Positions 26,333 through 40,674 of a stretch of DNA of 64,000 bases are shown here, one piece after another; position 1 is the stretch's first letter; each line of letters starts with the position of its first letter. The stretch spans positions 358,600 through 422,599 of the forward strand of contig CABFPE010000239.1 in NCBI GenBank assembly GCA_900660155.1. The letters run 5' to 3'. A program made the position numbers and the translations under genes. This DNA comes from Hofstenia miamia. Taxonomy: Eukaryota > Xenacoelomorpha > Acoela > Hofsteniidae. The notes beneath the pieces were generated by a model. That model saw only the letters and a list, made by a program, of their open reading frames with translations. It was not told the origin of the DNA and ran no database searches.

Positions 26333-29300
26333 CTGAAATTTACTGATATTACATTTTATTAATGATGGAACAATGTAGTGCATTACTAGTGTTAAAATAT
26401 TAACACTATTTCAGAATCAAAAATCGGACTTCTCATTGAAAAAAATTCATATTTGCATGCACTTCAGGCACAAACTTTCAGCACAAATCTTCATCATTGC
26501 ATGTGGTGGGTCCAAATCAATAGATGTCCAAGTAAAAGGCTTTCATTATTTCTTAACAGGCTTTGGATGACATTGTTTAAAAATGCGGACAAATCGATTT
26601 GTTACATAAAAGCAACACTTCTTAGAAATAGAGTTAATTAAGAAGCGTTTTTATATTTTAAAACTATCAAATTAAAAATAGAATGTTGTTTTGCGTTATT
26701 TCGCGCATATAATTTCTTAGCAAATGTCGGAAATATTTTATTGAAAAAATGGCTTCTATAAATCCAGCTATTGTTTTTGTTGTTTAAAATTTTCCCAATA
26801 AAAAATGCAACTCAATTTAAACTCTTAAATTTAGGTCCAATTGACAGACTATTTTGGTTGCAGACATAATACACTGGATAAAATGAGTTGTAATCTGCAT
26901 TTTTAGCTCAGAGGTCAGAAGCTTATTTGATATACTACGCAAAATAAAAATTCTTATATTTAGTTGAGGGGCACAAAACTAACTTAGATGTTAAACAAAT
27001 AGTCAAATGAATAACTACGCATGCTTTTCGATAAATGTATCGCATACATTATCTATACGAATTTAAATACTAAAACTATAACTGTTGCTTTCTGTACAAA
27101 TGTTGCTGTATATCTTAACGTAGCAGCCAACAGCTACCAATTGACAGTTTTCCGGCCACATATTTTGTAAGAAAGTCCCACATGTAGACTGATCTCCGGT
27201 CTAACAGAACATCTGATTCATAGTCAATTCTCAATGTGACACTGAAACGAATTGCAAATAATCACATTTGAGTCGAATATGCTTGCGATAAACGTTGTAA
27301 TATATTACATGTATTTTGTAAATTATTCACCAATTCTTCTAGAAGGCTGAAGTGCGGACCTTAAATTTTTAGAATAATTTAACTCAAAAGATTTTAAAAA
27401 AATAAAATTGTAATTTACAGAAATCTAGAGTTGCACAGAAGCTTCGATGAGCTTAAAATAAGAAATGAAACCTGCCCAGTTTCCTTATCACGCTGAAGAC
27501 TAAGCGATGGATCTTCACGAAGAAATCTCTCCAAAATATCAAGCATCTCTTTCTCCTTTCGCGTTGATATTGATTCAATAGTACGAAAGACTACGGGTCG
27601 AGGTAATTTAATTCCACCCAATACTGGTAACTATAAATAAAATTTGAAAAATTTAAAATCCAAACGAAAGTAATTTATTATTGAAAACTATTCGATTAAT
27701 CATAATGCAAAAAAATAATCCAACAAGATATAGTAAATGAAACAGATTATAAGAGAATCTCAAGAGAATAATCTCTACAGGTTTCATTATAGAGATCGTC
27801 TGTTAAGGGATAACAAATGTCAAACATTTAAAACATTTAATGCTAGATATACATAGCTAATGTTTTTAGCTTAAAGCGCATACTGCTTTTTCAAGAATTA
27901 CTTGCAGATATGATTATTTCATTAATGTGTTTCCAATAAGGACTGCAATGAATACGGTATACAAACGGTCGGTGCTTCAAGACCAAAAACTTTCTATATT
28001 GGATTTGGCAAAAACACTTGCTAAAAGGTTGACTAATGCATTGCATGCAAATACCTCAAAGTAATAGGGTATTTTTAGATGGTTTGAGTCGCCTAGAAGA
28101 TACAACCACAAGAGCGGCCAGAAGAAGCAAACGCTGTCAGTGAATACTACATCATACTAAGACGGAAAATTACTCAACATCACAATAGCATCAGTACTAA
28201 ACATAGTGTACACATGTGCCTGAATTGCAAGAAAATTACTTGCTAAAACATTGTTTATTTTTGTGACTATCTAAGATTTCTGAGAATTTTCCATCATTTC
28301 TTCGATGTGGGCCAATTAAACAATGTCATGTAAACATCGAAAAAATATGAAATGCTATCAAGTGATAGTAACACTAATTTCATGCATAGCTCAGTTTATT
28401 AACGCATCTAATATTCAGTATTATATAAGTAACAGAACATACTCTGTCTAAAACATCTGTCGCCTGGATTCCATGACCTTTAACATGGCTCAGCAATTGC
28501 TCATCTGCGACAAGTGTGTCACCTGTGCGGGCAGTACTTAGGCCGGAAACTACTGCAATATCCCCATACTTTACAAAATTAACCTAAAACGATGAGTATT
28601 AGAAACAAATGATTTTAAAACTCTAGCGCTTGATTCAGACAGGAAACCTGCAAACAATGAAAAGTTTGTATAAAAATAAAGTCGGAGTTAACTATTTTTG
28701 GTGAAAGACCAGGATATTTACTTTTAAGTAAACAAGAACTTTCTAATACGTAATCACGTGAATAATATCGCATTGAACACCACACTTTCACCTATTATAT
28801 ATAAAATGGAATAATTGACTACTCTAAAAATAAAGTGTCATACTGATAATATACATTTTAAGAGGAAGCTAAACGAAAATGGATTGAAATGCAAAAATAA
28901 TGAAATTGAAACTATTGATATCTGAGGATTGAAAACCAAAACAATGGGAGTAAGAAGAATATTCATGGATGTCTACGATGCTTACATTTATGTATACACA
29001 ACTGTAAACATCACAGAAATCCAAGGAATACTCATTAGTTATTGTGATTGTAATTAAACTAGAACCAAAATTTTGTGCACAATTTATTATGTGAAAATTG
29101 TCATAAACAAATGAAAATTCAAATAATTCACACAGAAGAAACGATATAAAAATAGAAGTAATGTTTTTATTGGTGCGATGATATTTTTACAATCTTCGAA
29201 ATGCATGCCTTTCATTCTGTGAGGCATTGATGTTGAGCAAAACAAGAAATTTAAGTCATATAGAGTGAAAAATTGTAGATACCGATTTAAATCAATTCAT

Positions 29301-32300
29301 CCACCTCTGATCCTCTATCCGTTCATGAGCCTGAGAAGTTTTTTGTTAAATAGAAAATCTCGGCGCTTTACTGAAGAAAACTTTGCACTGGTAACCTCTT
29401 TTGATAGATCAGAAGGATACTCATAGCTCTTTATAAAATAACCTAGCTTTATAACAAATGCTGAAAAGTTTCCATCACAAATTCGCCAGGACATCTCCTG
29501 CAACAATAAATTGACAATTTTCAGACTTTTTTAGCTGCAAAAATGGTAACTCCGAACAAAATCACTTTTCTCAATTCTGCACAACTCGAAATGGAAGAGT
29601 GGCTGATTTCTAAACTCGAAAACCGTGTATCAGGCGATGGTGACACTGTTGGTATCTAAATATGGTTCAATTGGCATCTTCAACCTGTACAAATGCAAAA
29701 TCACTATGGAAGTCAGCATTTTTGTAGCTTTTTAAAACAATGGTGGCTGAAAAACTCTGAATGTATTCAATGCGACAATAAGATCAAATAATACCCATTA
29801 AAATTTTTGCATATTTAAGCAAGACCCAATCGATTCGTACACTACATTCAAGCAATTTCCATTTGCAGTCAGTAGTCGTATAGAATAATAATGAATATCT
29901 GTTACTTATAAATTTTCAAGAATGTGTACTTGAAAGCCAATGTATTGTGAACTTCACAACATTAAATGCGTAAGCAAACCCCTAATCATTGTTCAGAATT
30001 AAAAAGCATATGCAAGACTTTGAAAAACATAACATCAGACTAAGACTTACTATGAGCATTTGGATCACGTCGATATCAATTCAGCAAACGTTGCAATCTA
30101 ACACTCCAATAAATCACCAGTTTAAAATCTTCACTGCTTTTTTAAAAATGCTTGCTAGCATTTGCACTTCTACCAGCTACCGGTGACACTAGGGCTGAGT
30201 TTGAACAAATTATCCTGCCCTATCCGGATTTGCATTTAATTTATCCTGTCCGGAATTATGCGGATTAGCTGTCATATTTCAGGGTCGTAAGTTCTCATAT
30301 TTTTCAAATAAAATGACTTCTGCAGGAATGTGTTTGTAAGTCAAACCAGTAGTTTTTTATCGCCACCCGCACGCAAATTGTAAAGTTGTAATTAACAAGA
30401 TCTTCTCATTAACTTGGTTATTAACAGCAATAAATGAAATAGTTACTTTAAAATATGTTGTATTCCAATATTTCCCTAAGCAAAGTTTACCTGGAAAAAA
30501 ATTTTGGCCAGTATTGCCAACGAGTATTTGTCCACTTATCTAGGATATTAAATATTAAAGTAAATTAAAAAAAGTTAAGCGAGCAAACGCGTTTCAAAGC
30601 ATTTTTTTCTTTCTCAGAGGCAACAAATTATTTTCATAACCATTTTTTAAGCAAAATCAAAATTTATTAATGATAAAACTGTATGACGTGAAAAATCTTT
30701 CACTAGGTACACTAGGTGCAGGCAGTGATTGCCATATAAACAAGAATCATATATATGAGAAATATATAAGATGAGATAAAATTACAGTAATTTCCAATTG
30801 CTGCTGTGTGGTTTGGCTGTAAATCAATATTTTTTCAAGGCAGCCTAGTAGCTTAGTACAGGCGGGGAGCACTAGTACGGTCTACTACACAATTAGTAGA
30901 ACCGATACGGGAACAACAAGCTGAGATAGAAATGTGTTCTTATAAAACAACCCATTGTATTATAATCAACAATCAACAATTTGCGAAATAGTTAAAACTG
31001 TTTACATCTTTTGTCGAAAAGATTTCAAAATCCACCCCAATTTTGATACACAGTTATGACACTACAATACTGCGAAAATTAATGGTGAATATAATGTTGA
31101 TGTAATCAGGGATTTTATTTTCAAGTTCTAATATAGATTTTATGTGGATTTAAATTATCTCAATTTTATACTGCCCTATCCTGTCCTGCCCTGATTATCC
31201 TATCCGGACTCTGCCATAGGTGACAAAGTCTGTGATATCAAAACACGCTACTAATAAATTAGAATGAAAAGAAATAGCAGCGCCTACGCTATGTGCCTAC
31301 GAGGGTAGGTATTCAAATGATTTCGTAAAAAACTCAGAAAAATACAATTGACTAACTGCTCATGGGCTAAATAAGCAAAGCAGCATAAGTGTCTTTCAAA
31401 ATCGCCTCCATTGACCTTCAGCCCAAGGCTACAAATGAAACACTTTCCCAACGATATCACTACAGACTACCAATTAAATAGTGTCGATGTTAATGTAACA
31501 CTCATAATTGAATTTAATGGAAAGAAAGTTTTAAAAATGTTATACATGGCAAAATTTGTTCTGTATGAATGACATGGGTTGAGAAATCGAAAAGGAAACA
31601 CACATAGACTAAACTTTGGTACAGAATGATGGTGCCACAAACAAGTAAAGATAGGTGGCTTTAATACAAATCTTGAGCAGACAGGAAAACACAAAATGCT
31701 TCTAATGGCATTTCATGATTGAAAATGCGCTGTTGACTCTAGTCTGCCCATTGTGAATTTTGAAGTACTAAGACACTTTTTCCACATTTCCAAACAATTC
31801 TCTCCAAGTTTAGTAGGAAATTTGAGAATCCTAGGATTTGAACATATTTGGGTAAATTTGCTTCCCTGATATCGTGAAAATTTGCCAAAAAACTATAAAT
31901 GTGCTTGAAGTAAATTAAAATATTAACTTTCTCTCAATGGAAAATCCGATTTTTGCAAAACATTCGAATTCTCCACGTACTTAGTGCTTAGCTAATAAAG
32001 CGGTCTAAAGCCCATAACAGCAACAACTAACGTCAACTACTTTGTTTTCTTTCAGTAGACCACATTGATAGACGAGCGCACCATGGGCAAATTGAGAAAG
32101 ATGCGAATTAAGAATTAAAATGAAAGAGAAGACAATTCTCTATCCATTGGTGCTTTCAAATTTGAGATATCTTTATTATTTAAAAATGTTTATAGAATCC
32201 ATTATAAATTGTAAAAGATGACTGAGCTAACAAGAGACAAGGCATATAGAGAGAAAGTAAAGATTTGTTCAGTACATCATGAAACGAATTCAAAGTGAGC

Positions 32301-35300
32301 GATGTGTAACAGCTAGACATTGATAGACGAAGCAGTACCAATTCTTCAATATAACAAGAGTCAATCAGTAAAGTCCTGATGTAATGTTCAATAAAAACGG
32401 TAGTAGCTTTATTCGGTGCTCAACTGTCTTATGCACAATAAGAACTATAAGAATAACACTGTTTGTTAACATAGTAGGTTGGAACCTGAAAACAACGAAT
32501 AATATGTATACGTCATCATCCACTTTTTTTAAAAGTCAGTGACTCTTACTCCATAAAAATCTGGTGGTCGACGAATTCTATTAGAGTGCCGAGTAGCATT
32601 TCCATTCGCGATATCAGAAACTTCAGCAACAGGTGATATCTTGTCATCTGGAGGCACATCAGTATCAAACCAAATCGGATTATAAAATTGTACAGATTTA
32701 AACGGGATATTACTTGTACTTATTTTAGAAGCATGCCATTTGCGTCCATCAGACGTGGTAACTGTACTTCTGGTTGTATCGACGACCTTCTTTTGATTAG
32801 AATACTTACTGGAAAGTTTAACACCTCTTAGATAAAGAGTGCGCACAACATCACTCGGTTTAAAATTGTGGTAAGTTTTTATTCTAGAATTACAAAAACG
32901 CTTTGAACAGATTTACGAAATCCTTGAGAAGCAATAACATCTGGGGGAAAATCTGGATTCTCCAATACCAAGACCACCAAAACATTCTTAATATGATAGG
33001 AAAATCTCTAGATGTCATTAGAAAAAGTGGCGTTCGACCAGTCCATGAATGAATCACAGACCGATAGGTAGCTAGAGCTTTCCTTAAACTTTGTCCCCAA
33101 GAAAAACCTGTTTTTAAGTTCGCCTGAATTAGACGCAGTAATTTGATTGAATCTTTCGACGATACCAGACGCTCTGGAGTGGTATACAGGGGCAAGCTGC
33201 ATTGAAATATTTTTGTTTTTTCACAAATGATTTAAACTCGTCAGATATCAACGGCCTGTCGTTACCACACTTAATGATACGAGGAAAACCCCTTGTAGTA
33301 AATATTTTTCTTAAAAAGTCAATTATCGCACTTGAAGACGGCGATTCAGAAGGTAATACTTCAGCACATTTAGTATAGCAGTCAACAATTATAACCAAGC
33401 ACTTAAACTCAATGGGATTTCCATTTAAAGGACCGACTATATCAATTTGTATCATATTCCACGAGATCTCTGGAATTGCTGTTGGTATATGTTGTGAATC
33501 GGAACGTTTTAACGATTTTTCCGGGTCTTCACAAGCTGAGCAATTGACAAAATTTTCTATATCAGAGTTAATGTCAGGCCACCAACAAATTTCTCTAAAT
33601 TTTTGTTTTGTCTTGGCGTGCGAAATCTGTATCGCTCTGCCACAATGTTTCTATTAGGTACAAAAGTCAATTTCAATCTTCTTAATAATGCAGTAAACGA
33701 TAGAGCATCATGTTCTTGTTCAGTCGTCCTAGCATAAAATATTCGTTCTCCTTTATTTCCAATACAATTCATAAAAACTACTTTCTTGACTTTTGCGACT
33801 TCATTATCCAACTTTGCTGCAGTTTAAGAACGTACATATACGTAATGATCGTTCCCATCTTTCCCATTGCACTGGTGGTTCGCTTAGATTAGACAAAAAC
33901 GGCTCTGGTAGACGAACAGCAAGATTGTTTTGTATCGTCTTTATTTGTAAAAAAATAACAGTTTATTTGAACTTTATAAACACCCAAAAATTCTTTTTTA
34001 TACACCTGTTGACTGCGCCATTTAATGTTTAATAAAAACGGTAGTATAGCTTTATTCGGTACTCACTTGTCTTATGCACAATACAAACTATAAGAATAAC
34101 ACTGTTTGTTGCAACCTGCAAACAACGAATGATAAGTATACGTCACCTGATTTTGTGGATATTTAAAATTAGTATGAAGACATTCCTGACATTTGGCGAC
34201 ATTCAATGCTTGGTTATAATAAATACTATAAGGATCTTATATATATAAATAAGTAGAGCATGTTACTCATTATAGCATTAATATCATTTAAGAAGTATAT
34301 GAGTACAGTGGCACGTTTAGGGGAGGGCAACTCCTCTTTTGGGGCCAGTTGCAAACATTTAATGAAAATGATCTCTTTTCATCAAAATAGTTCACTTTAA
34401 TTAAAGATGTCATCAATCAATTTGCTGCTAAAAAACAGACGATTGCATGTTGTGTAAATATACTTTTGTTCAAAAAACTTTTTGTTTAATTTTTTTCTGT
34501 AAAAATGGGTGTCAGCCCCTGTTTTAAAAACACTAAACGTGCCTCTGTAAGAGTATATGCACAAATTTTTTACACACCTAATCGTTTCTAGGCAAATGAA
34601 TAATAGCGCCACGCGCTTTCTCAAAAAATAATGTTTTTAAATATATTTTCAGTGTTTCGCTTTCAGGCATTCTCATAAATCAACTAAAGCGTCAGCAATA
34701 TTAAGATTTCTGTTTCTTTGAATTTTTAAGCATGCCAAAAATGGGCATTCGGAAAATTTGACACAGGAATTTTGGATACCGGAAATTTCGACACACAGAC
34801 CTTTGGACCAAGAACAAGAAACAGGATTACGGTTAAAGCTGGTGTTAGGATTCAAGTTGGACTGGTGTTAAGGTTGTGGTCCAAATATCTGCATCTCAAT
34901 TTCCGGTGTCCACAGTTCTTTGTGTCCGACAAGCAGAGGCCAAATTCCACATTTCCGGTAATCTAAAAATGGTATACTTTGTGATGAAATTATAGTAAGA
35001 GTAGTGCAGGGAAACATATATTCCTGAATTTTTAATTAACTTAAAAGTTTTGAATGAATACCTCAATGTGACGATCGGCATGGGAACGGTAGATTTTCTC
35101 TATCGTCATTAAACATTTTTGAGTGGCATTATACATCTCAGAACGAGGCCTTAAAACTCCAGCATATACTCTGACAAAAAATAACGGTTTTCCACGTTTA
35201 TCATGTTGAATTTTAAACACGTACGCACACAGCGAGTTACTAAACTTCTTCAATAGCAGAGAGTCCTGTTTGTGATCAAGCGGAGACGGCAAATATTCAC

Positions 35301-38300
35301 AAATCGCATCCAGTAAACTAAATACGTAATATCTAATTATTCAAAAACTATATAATTGATTTTAATATTCACAATGGCATACACTTTCGGAAAGAAAAAC
35401 CTTAGGGAAGTTTGGGAATAATAATTCTCCCTATAATTCTCAAAGCAACGAAAACATTTCTTTGAAATACTGTACATGTTAATAAAAATTCACCCTCTCA
35501 AATAATGCAACGGAAAGTAATTGTAAATAGAGGCGCTTTCAAATTTTGAAAAATAAGTATTTCCATTTCATTAATCGTTAGAACCACAAAAATTATTAGA
35601 AAATATAAACCAAACGCAATCCAGATATTTCTAAAATTGAATATGTTGTTGAAAATAGCCGATATATAACTTTTAAACAACTTGATAATTAGGGCAACGA
35701 AAAAGAAACCCATAAAATTCTTAAATGTTACCTAATGATGTGAAAAAGTGGATTTATGTAGCAAAATACATAAACTTTCTTATTAAGTTGTAAAAAATAT
35801 AAGTACAGTTCTAAGTAAGCAACAAATATTTTTATGTTCTCAAGACAAAATAGCCAATTTTTAGACAAAAGCTTTCCAGAAGGCCACAACTAACATTGAA
35901 TTGCATTTCTGCACCTTTTCATCAATGTGTGGGAAAATTTTTAGCAACAACTCTGGTCCAAATGAGTTAATCTTGGACATTTAAGTTGAAATATGATGAA
36001 TGTCTAAGCTAGATTTAAACATTAAATTACCACAACTAACTGTTGCTTAAATAACAAAATGTGACTTATTGTAGCAAAATAAAACTAACAACCAGTTACA
36101 TTGCACGTCTATAAATGTGTCTATTGTAAGTTTTAGATAAAGCTGTTTAAAAAAGTGAGCACATTGTAAATTGTTTGCCCTATTGATAACAAAATAGTTT
36201 GCATCCATGAAAAAAGTTTTATTTCTACTAGTCACTATCAAATGTAACATTCCATTGCTTGCAAAAATCTCCAATGTTTTGTTAAAATGAAGCAAAGGGT
36301 AAGTTTACCTATCAATAGCTTTTGCTTTCAATGCACTTCCACAGCACACAGGTATACAAGCGCTATTGTGAGTGGCCACTTTGATTCGAGTTTTTAACTC
36401 ATCATTACTAATTTTGAAAGGGTTGAAATCATCAGCAAGAACTGTATTGGCCAAATCTTCATCTGTTTCACTTAACTGCATCAGTAAATCCAAACGAGAA
36501 GAACGTAAAATAGAGACTTCATCTGAAGTTAAATCCTCATCCACAGTAACTGATTTTTCACTATTAAATTTCAACTAAATGCAATCAATAAGGCGATCCT
36601 AAATTGCATGAAGCCAAACAAATGTATTGATAATAAAGGCTTCATTTATTATTATATAAAAAACATTTAACACAATACGTGAAGTAATGGTTGATTCAGT
36701 AGTTACTTATAGAGATGAAGAGAGCACAAAGTTTTATCAACGAATATTCATCAGGAAATATATTTATAGTATAGTAGGAGTAACTTATTTCAGAAATTTC
36801 ACTTGCCTTAAAACTTAGATATTCAGGAAGATAATATTTATTTAAATGGTATGTGATATATATTAATTCTTCAAAATATTCGAGCAGTAACAAGAGAGCT
36901 TCAGCGGTATTTTCTCTAACCAAACGAGAAAAGATTTGATTTTGCGGAATCCAACAAAAGCGTTTCCCGGGTCCAGAGGCGTTACACCAGAAAATACGGT
37001 TTTTATAATTGTTGTAAAGCAAAAGCCGACTGTCCTCGGTGAAATTTTACATTCTAATACATAGAGAATATTTTAAATTAGTAAAAAACAAACTAAGAAT
37101 GACAATAAACATTGTATTTAATTGTGCAAATAAAATTGATTTATGAACAAGCTTTTACAACGCCTTCACACAGAAAATGACTCTTCTACTACTAATTGAT
37201 TATGTGAGCTGAAAGCCCGTGAGACATCTCAAAAATTTCGCGAACATATAGTAAAATTTTGATCATTAGGCCCATTTATGAAGAGATCTCTTAGAGATTT
37301 TTCATGTTGAAAACTACGGAATAAAGCCCTTTTTCCAGGAACCATTTTGTTAAACCAATAATCCGATTTTCAAATCATTTATCCTCTACGATTGTGATAT
37401 TTGGCATTTTCGGGCTAGCAAAATGGGGTCTCTTCTAGAACGCCCCTAGCAGCGCTCTTAGCAACGCCTTTGGCGACTGTTGTGGCTAACCCTTCTGCAT
37501 TAATTAAAAAATTTCGCGTTTTGTATTTGATCAACATTAAACTTAGGTACAATAAAAGTAAATCTAAATTGACGGATTTTGAACTGAAAATTTTGTTTTC
37601 TGGAGGTAATATTGTTTTGTGGAATGATAAAAATCATAGATTAGATAGGATACGCCATAAAGATAACTAAATTAAAGAAACAGTAATGAAAAGAACAAAT
37701 GGCAACAATCTTCAGGTGATTTGAGTTCAAGTTCTGGTAAAAAATGGAGAATAGAGGGATGGAAAATTTACCTCCAAATTTCTCTGCTTCAGAGAAAAAA
37801 ATTGTTAGAAAGTCCGACGAGGAAACTCATCTAATGAATTCTGAACTTTCTAATGTACAATGTAAACAATTTAAAAGCAGTATGATCACTAGAGTAGATT
37901 TTGAGACATCGAGTTGGTTTGCTGTGACCATGATCGACAGTTGTTACAATTGTGAATAAGAAATTGTATTTTTACCTCCTCAAAAATATGCAATAATAGA
38001 AACAGTGAGGCAGAAAATATTGAAAGTGACAACACAACCGGTCTAGTACCATTTGAAATGAATATGCAAATGGTAACTTTTATCAGAGAAGTGGGGAACA
38101 GACATGCTGGTCTAGAGACATTCTCACGAGTGCTCAATACGAGTGTCATAGTACCTATGATAAATTACTGGGTAAATCGCATCATTCATGGCTACATTCT
38201 CACGAGTGCTCAATACGAGTGTCATAGTACCTATGATAAATTACTGGGTAAATCGCATCATTCATGGCTAATTGTAGAAAGCTGCTAGTGAGGCCAGAAA

Positions 38301-40637
38301 AAAAGTTGGCAGATATACAATCATCAATTTTGATGGAACATGGCAACGTTGTGGGCACAACAGCAGAAATGGAGTTGTCACGGAACCTAGTTTTATTACT
38401 GTTAAGTACTAGATTCAGAAATTCTGAGCAATCAATGCAGAACCTTTATAAGCCATATCTTTGCCGACTGAACCACACTGGTTCAGCAAAATCAATGGAA
38501 AGTTTCGGAGCAGAGCGAATGTTTCACCGCTCAGAAGAATCACATGATTTACGTTATCATGTATCCTGGGTGATAGGGACACATTGCTTAAAAGTAAAGT
38601 GAAGGGATCTCAACCATAAAGTGTGCGTGGTGGGGTGTTGGTTGGGAGATTGCGCAAGTTAAAGCAAATTGTCTGATGATGGGCCGATCCCAGGACAGAC
38701 GGGTTAGACTTAGAGATTCTGTAAATAATCGTGTACATAACAATTATGCATTAGCTGCTAGCGATAACTTATATGACATTCATTGTATGAAATCAAATTT
38801 AATGGTTAGCCTCTAGCATGTGGCAGTCTCAGATGACAATCCCGCCCATTCTGTGTGTGTGCAGATAATGGCTGTTGTAAACTTAGGATTTGTTCCCGAG
38901 AACTACGAGCACTATGAAGGACTCCCAGATTGCATAATTGACCTAATTTTGTAATTTATTCTGATCTACTAGACAGTGACTTGCTATTAAAATGCATGGA
39001 TGGTAAGACTCAGAATCAAAATGAGTCGTTCAACCGAATAATTTGGGACCGTTGCATAAAAGAGGCATGGGTTGGCAAAAAGTTGGTAGAGCGTCTGTGT
39101 ATAATGCAATAAAACAATTCAATGATGGGCTAGTGCTTTGACTGATGTCTTAAAATCACTGAACATTGAACCTGGTCATTTTACTCTGGAAATATGTCAA
39201 TCTAAGGACCAGAAGCGCTTCGACAGATACAATTAGCAGAAGAAAATTTTGAGAGCGGTCAGAAAAGGCTTTATAGATAAAAATGCTTTATTAGAAGGTG
39301 TGACGCTCGTTATATGCTTAGTGTGCTTATGGATTTTTCTCAAAAAACATTTTTTTGTGTATTTGAAAATATTGTAAATTTTCGTCTGATTGATATGAAA
39401 TTTTGTCCACATATTATTCCAGACTATATATAAAAATCTGCGTTAAAAAATTAAGATATGATTTTGAATTATTGAGTTATTGAGCATTTCCATAATTAAT
39501 TTGGTGCCAAATTTTCTCTACTATTCCTTAACCATATATTTAAATTTTGTGAACCAGATGAAGTTTGGTGAAAAAATCAAGGACAAGTTTGATTTTAAAG
39601 AGACACATTGATTGTCAATATATATATATAAAAGTTAACTAGCATAATTTATGGATAAAATTGACTGAACCCACACAATCGCTTTGTGCTACATGACTAT
39701 GGCTTGTTGCATAACTAGTCTTACCCTATGCTAAGGATTAAAAAACTTAGTGACTTCTTGCGCGAAAATGTTAATAGAAAATAAAACGCAAAATTCAATA
39801 AATGAAAAATGAAGACAACATCAGTGTCTTGAGCTCACAATCTAAACTGAACATGGCAATGGCAAACTTCTGAACTCTCGTGTACTTTGAAAGAAGTATG
39901 TTTAAAAGTTGAAATTCCATTGCCACTACTTCCCGCAGAATTACACCTACGGATTTATTATTAACGGATAAAAGAAATTTTTCGTAAGAGTAGGATTAAT
40001 GATAAATTACACTTTTCCCCTACAATACATTTTAATGCCCTCAATAAATTTATTGTTGACGTCTTTTGTTAGTTAATGTTTGTTGTATATCATACACTAT
40101 TTACCTTGAGTATTAAATGAACAGGAAATTGAGAGCAAATTAACGATAACGTGAAAGAAAGTACAAGGTCTTAATAAATATTAAATTTTGACTGAATAAC
40201 ACAATGTAACCCATTAAAGAAGTAAATTAACTACCAAATGCAGCTCATTTTGCATTCAATTCAATGCAGAATATGAAATCTAAAACTAAGAGTTCTGTTC
40301 ACATAGTTGATATTTGTAGATGTTAAAAAGGAGGAATCAAGCTAGCATTTCAACATATGCCTGCATTACTTATAAATGTATCTAACAAAACAAGCGTAGT
40401 GTAATAGCGTAGTTAAAGCTCTATGCACAAATTACATTACTGCATTTTCGAAAAATTCAACGAATTTTGAAACAATAAAAAAGGTTTTTCAATAAATTGA
40501 TAAGTCAATAATGTTAAATTCGATATATATATATATATATATATATATAATTGATATATTTTGTAAAACGGTACTTCTGAAAGCAATTCGTACATTCATT
40601 GACCCACTACGAGTGTGGATAATCATTAAATTCTTTA

Positions 40638-40674
<37 letters not shown>

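Larger units (their letters stand above)
32380..34145 (-). mobile_element. Gypsy-type LTR retrotransposon fossil, internally deleted
   Basis: Direct repeats of about 136 and 125 bp (32380-32515 and 34021-34145) bound the element, with TG...CA at the outer borders. The target duplication is CCTGA (32375-32379 and 34146-34150). Next to the right-hand LTR, on the minus strand, a primer-binding-site-like TGGCGCAGTC starts at 34020. The interior is about 1.5 kb, so most of gag-pol is gone. What remains is integrase-like and C-terminal pol sequence plus a short gag-like stretch. It is broken in several places. The LTRs differ at very roughly 8-10% of positions, so the copy is not young. Confidence 0.85.

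Noticed and set aside
26092-26383. Open frames of poly Tyr-Ile around an N run
   Set aside because: Translation of (TA)n and Ns, not coding.
29315-29506. Minus-strand frame between GFM2 exons 6 and 7 considered as an extra exon
   Set aside because: Exons 6 and 7 already join in phase with continuous EF-G homology (HIE then [12 protein letters not shown]), so no exon is needed.
35498-35713. Hydrophobic 71-codon frame as a small membrane protein
   Set aside because: Phe/Ile richness comes from AT-rich composition; no family, no start context, inside intron 5.
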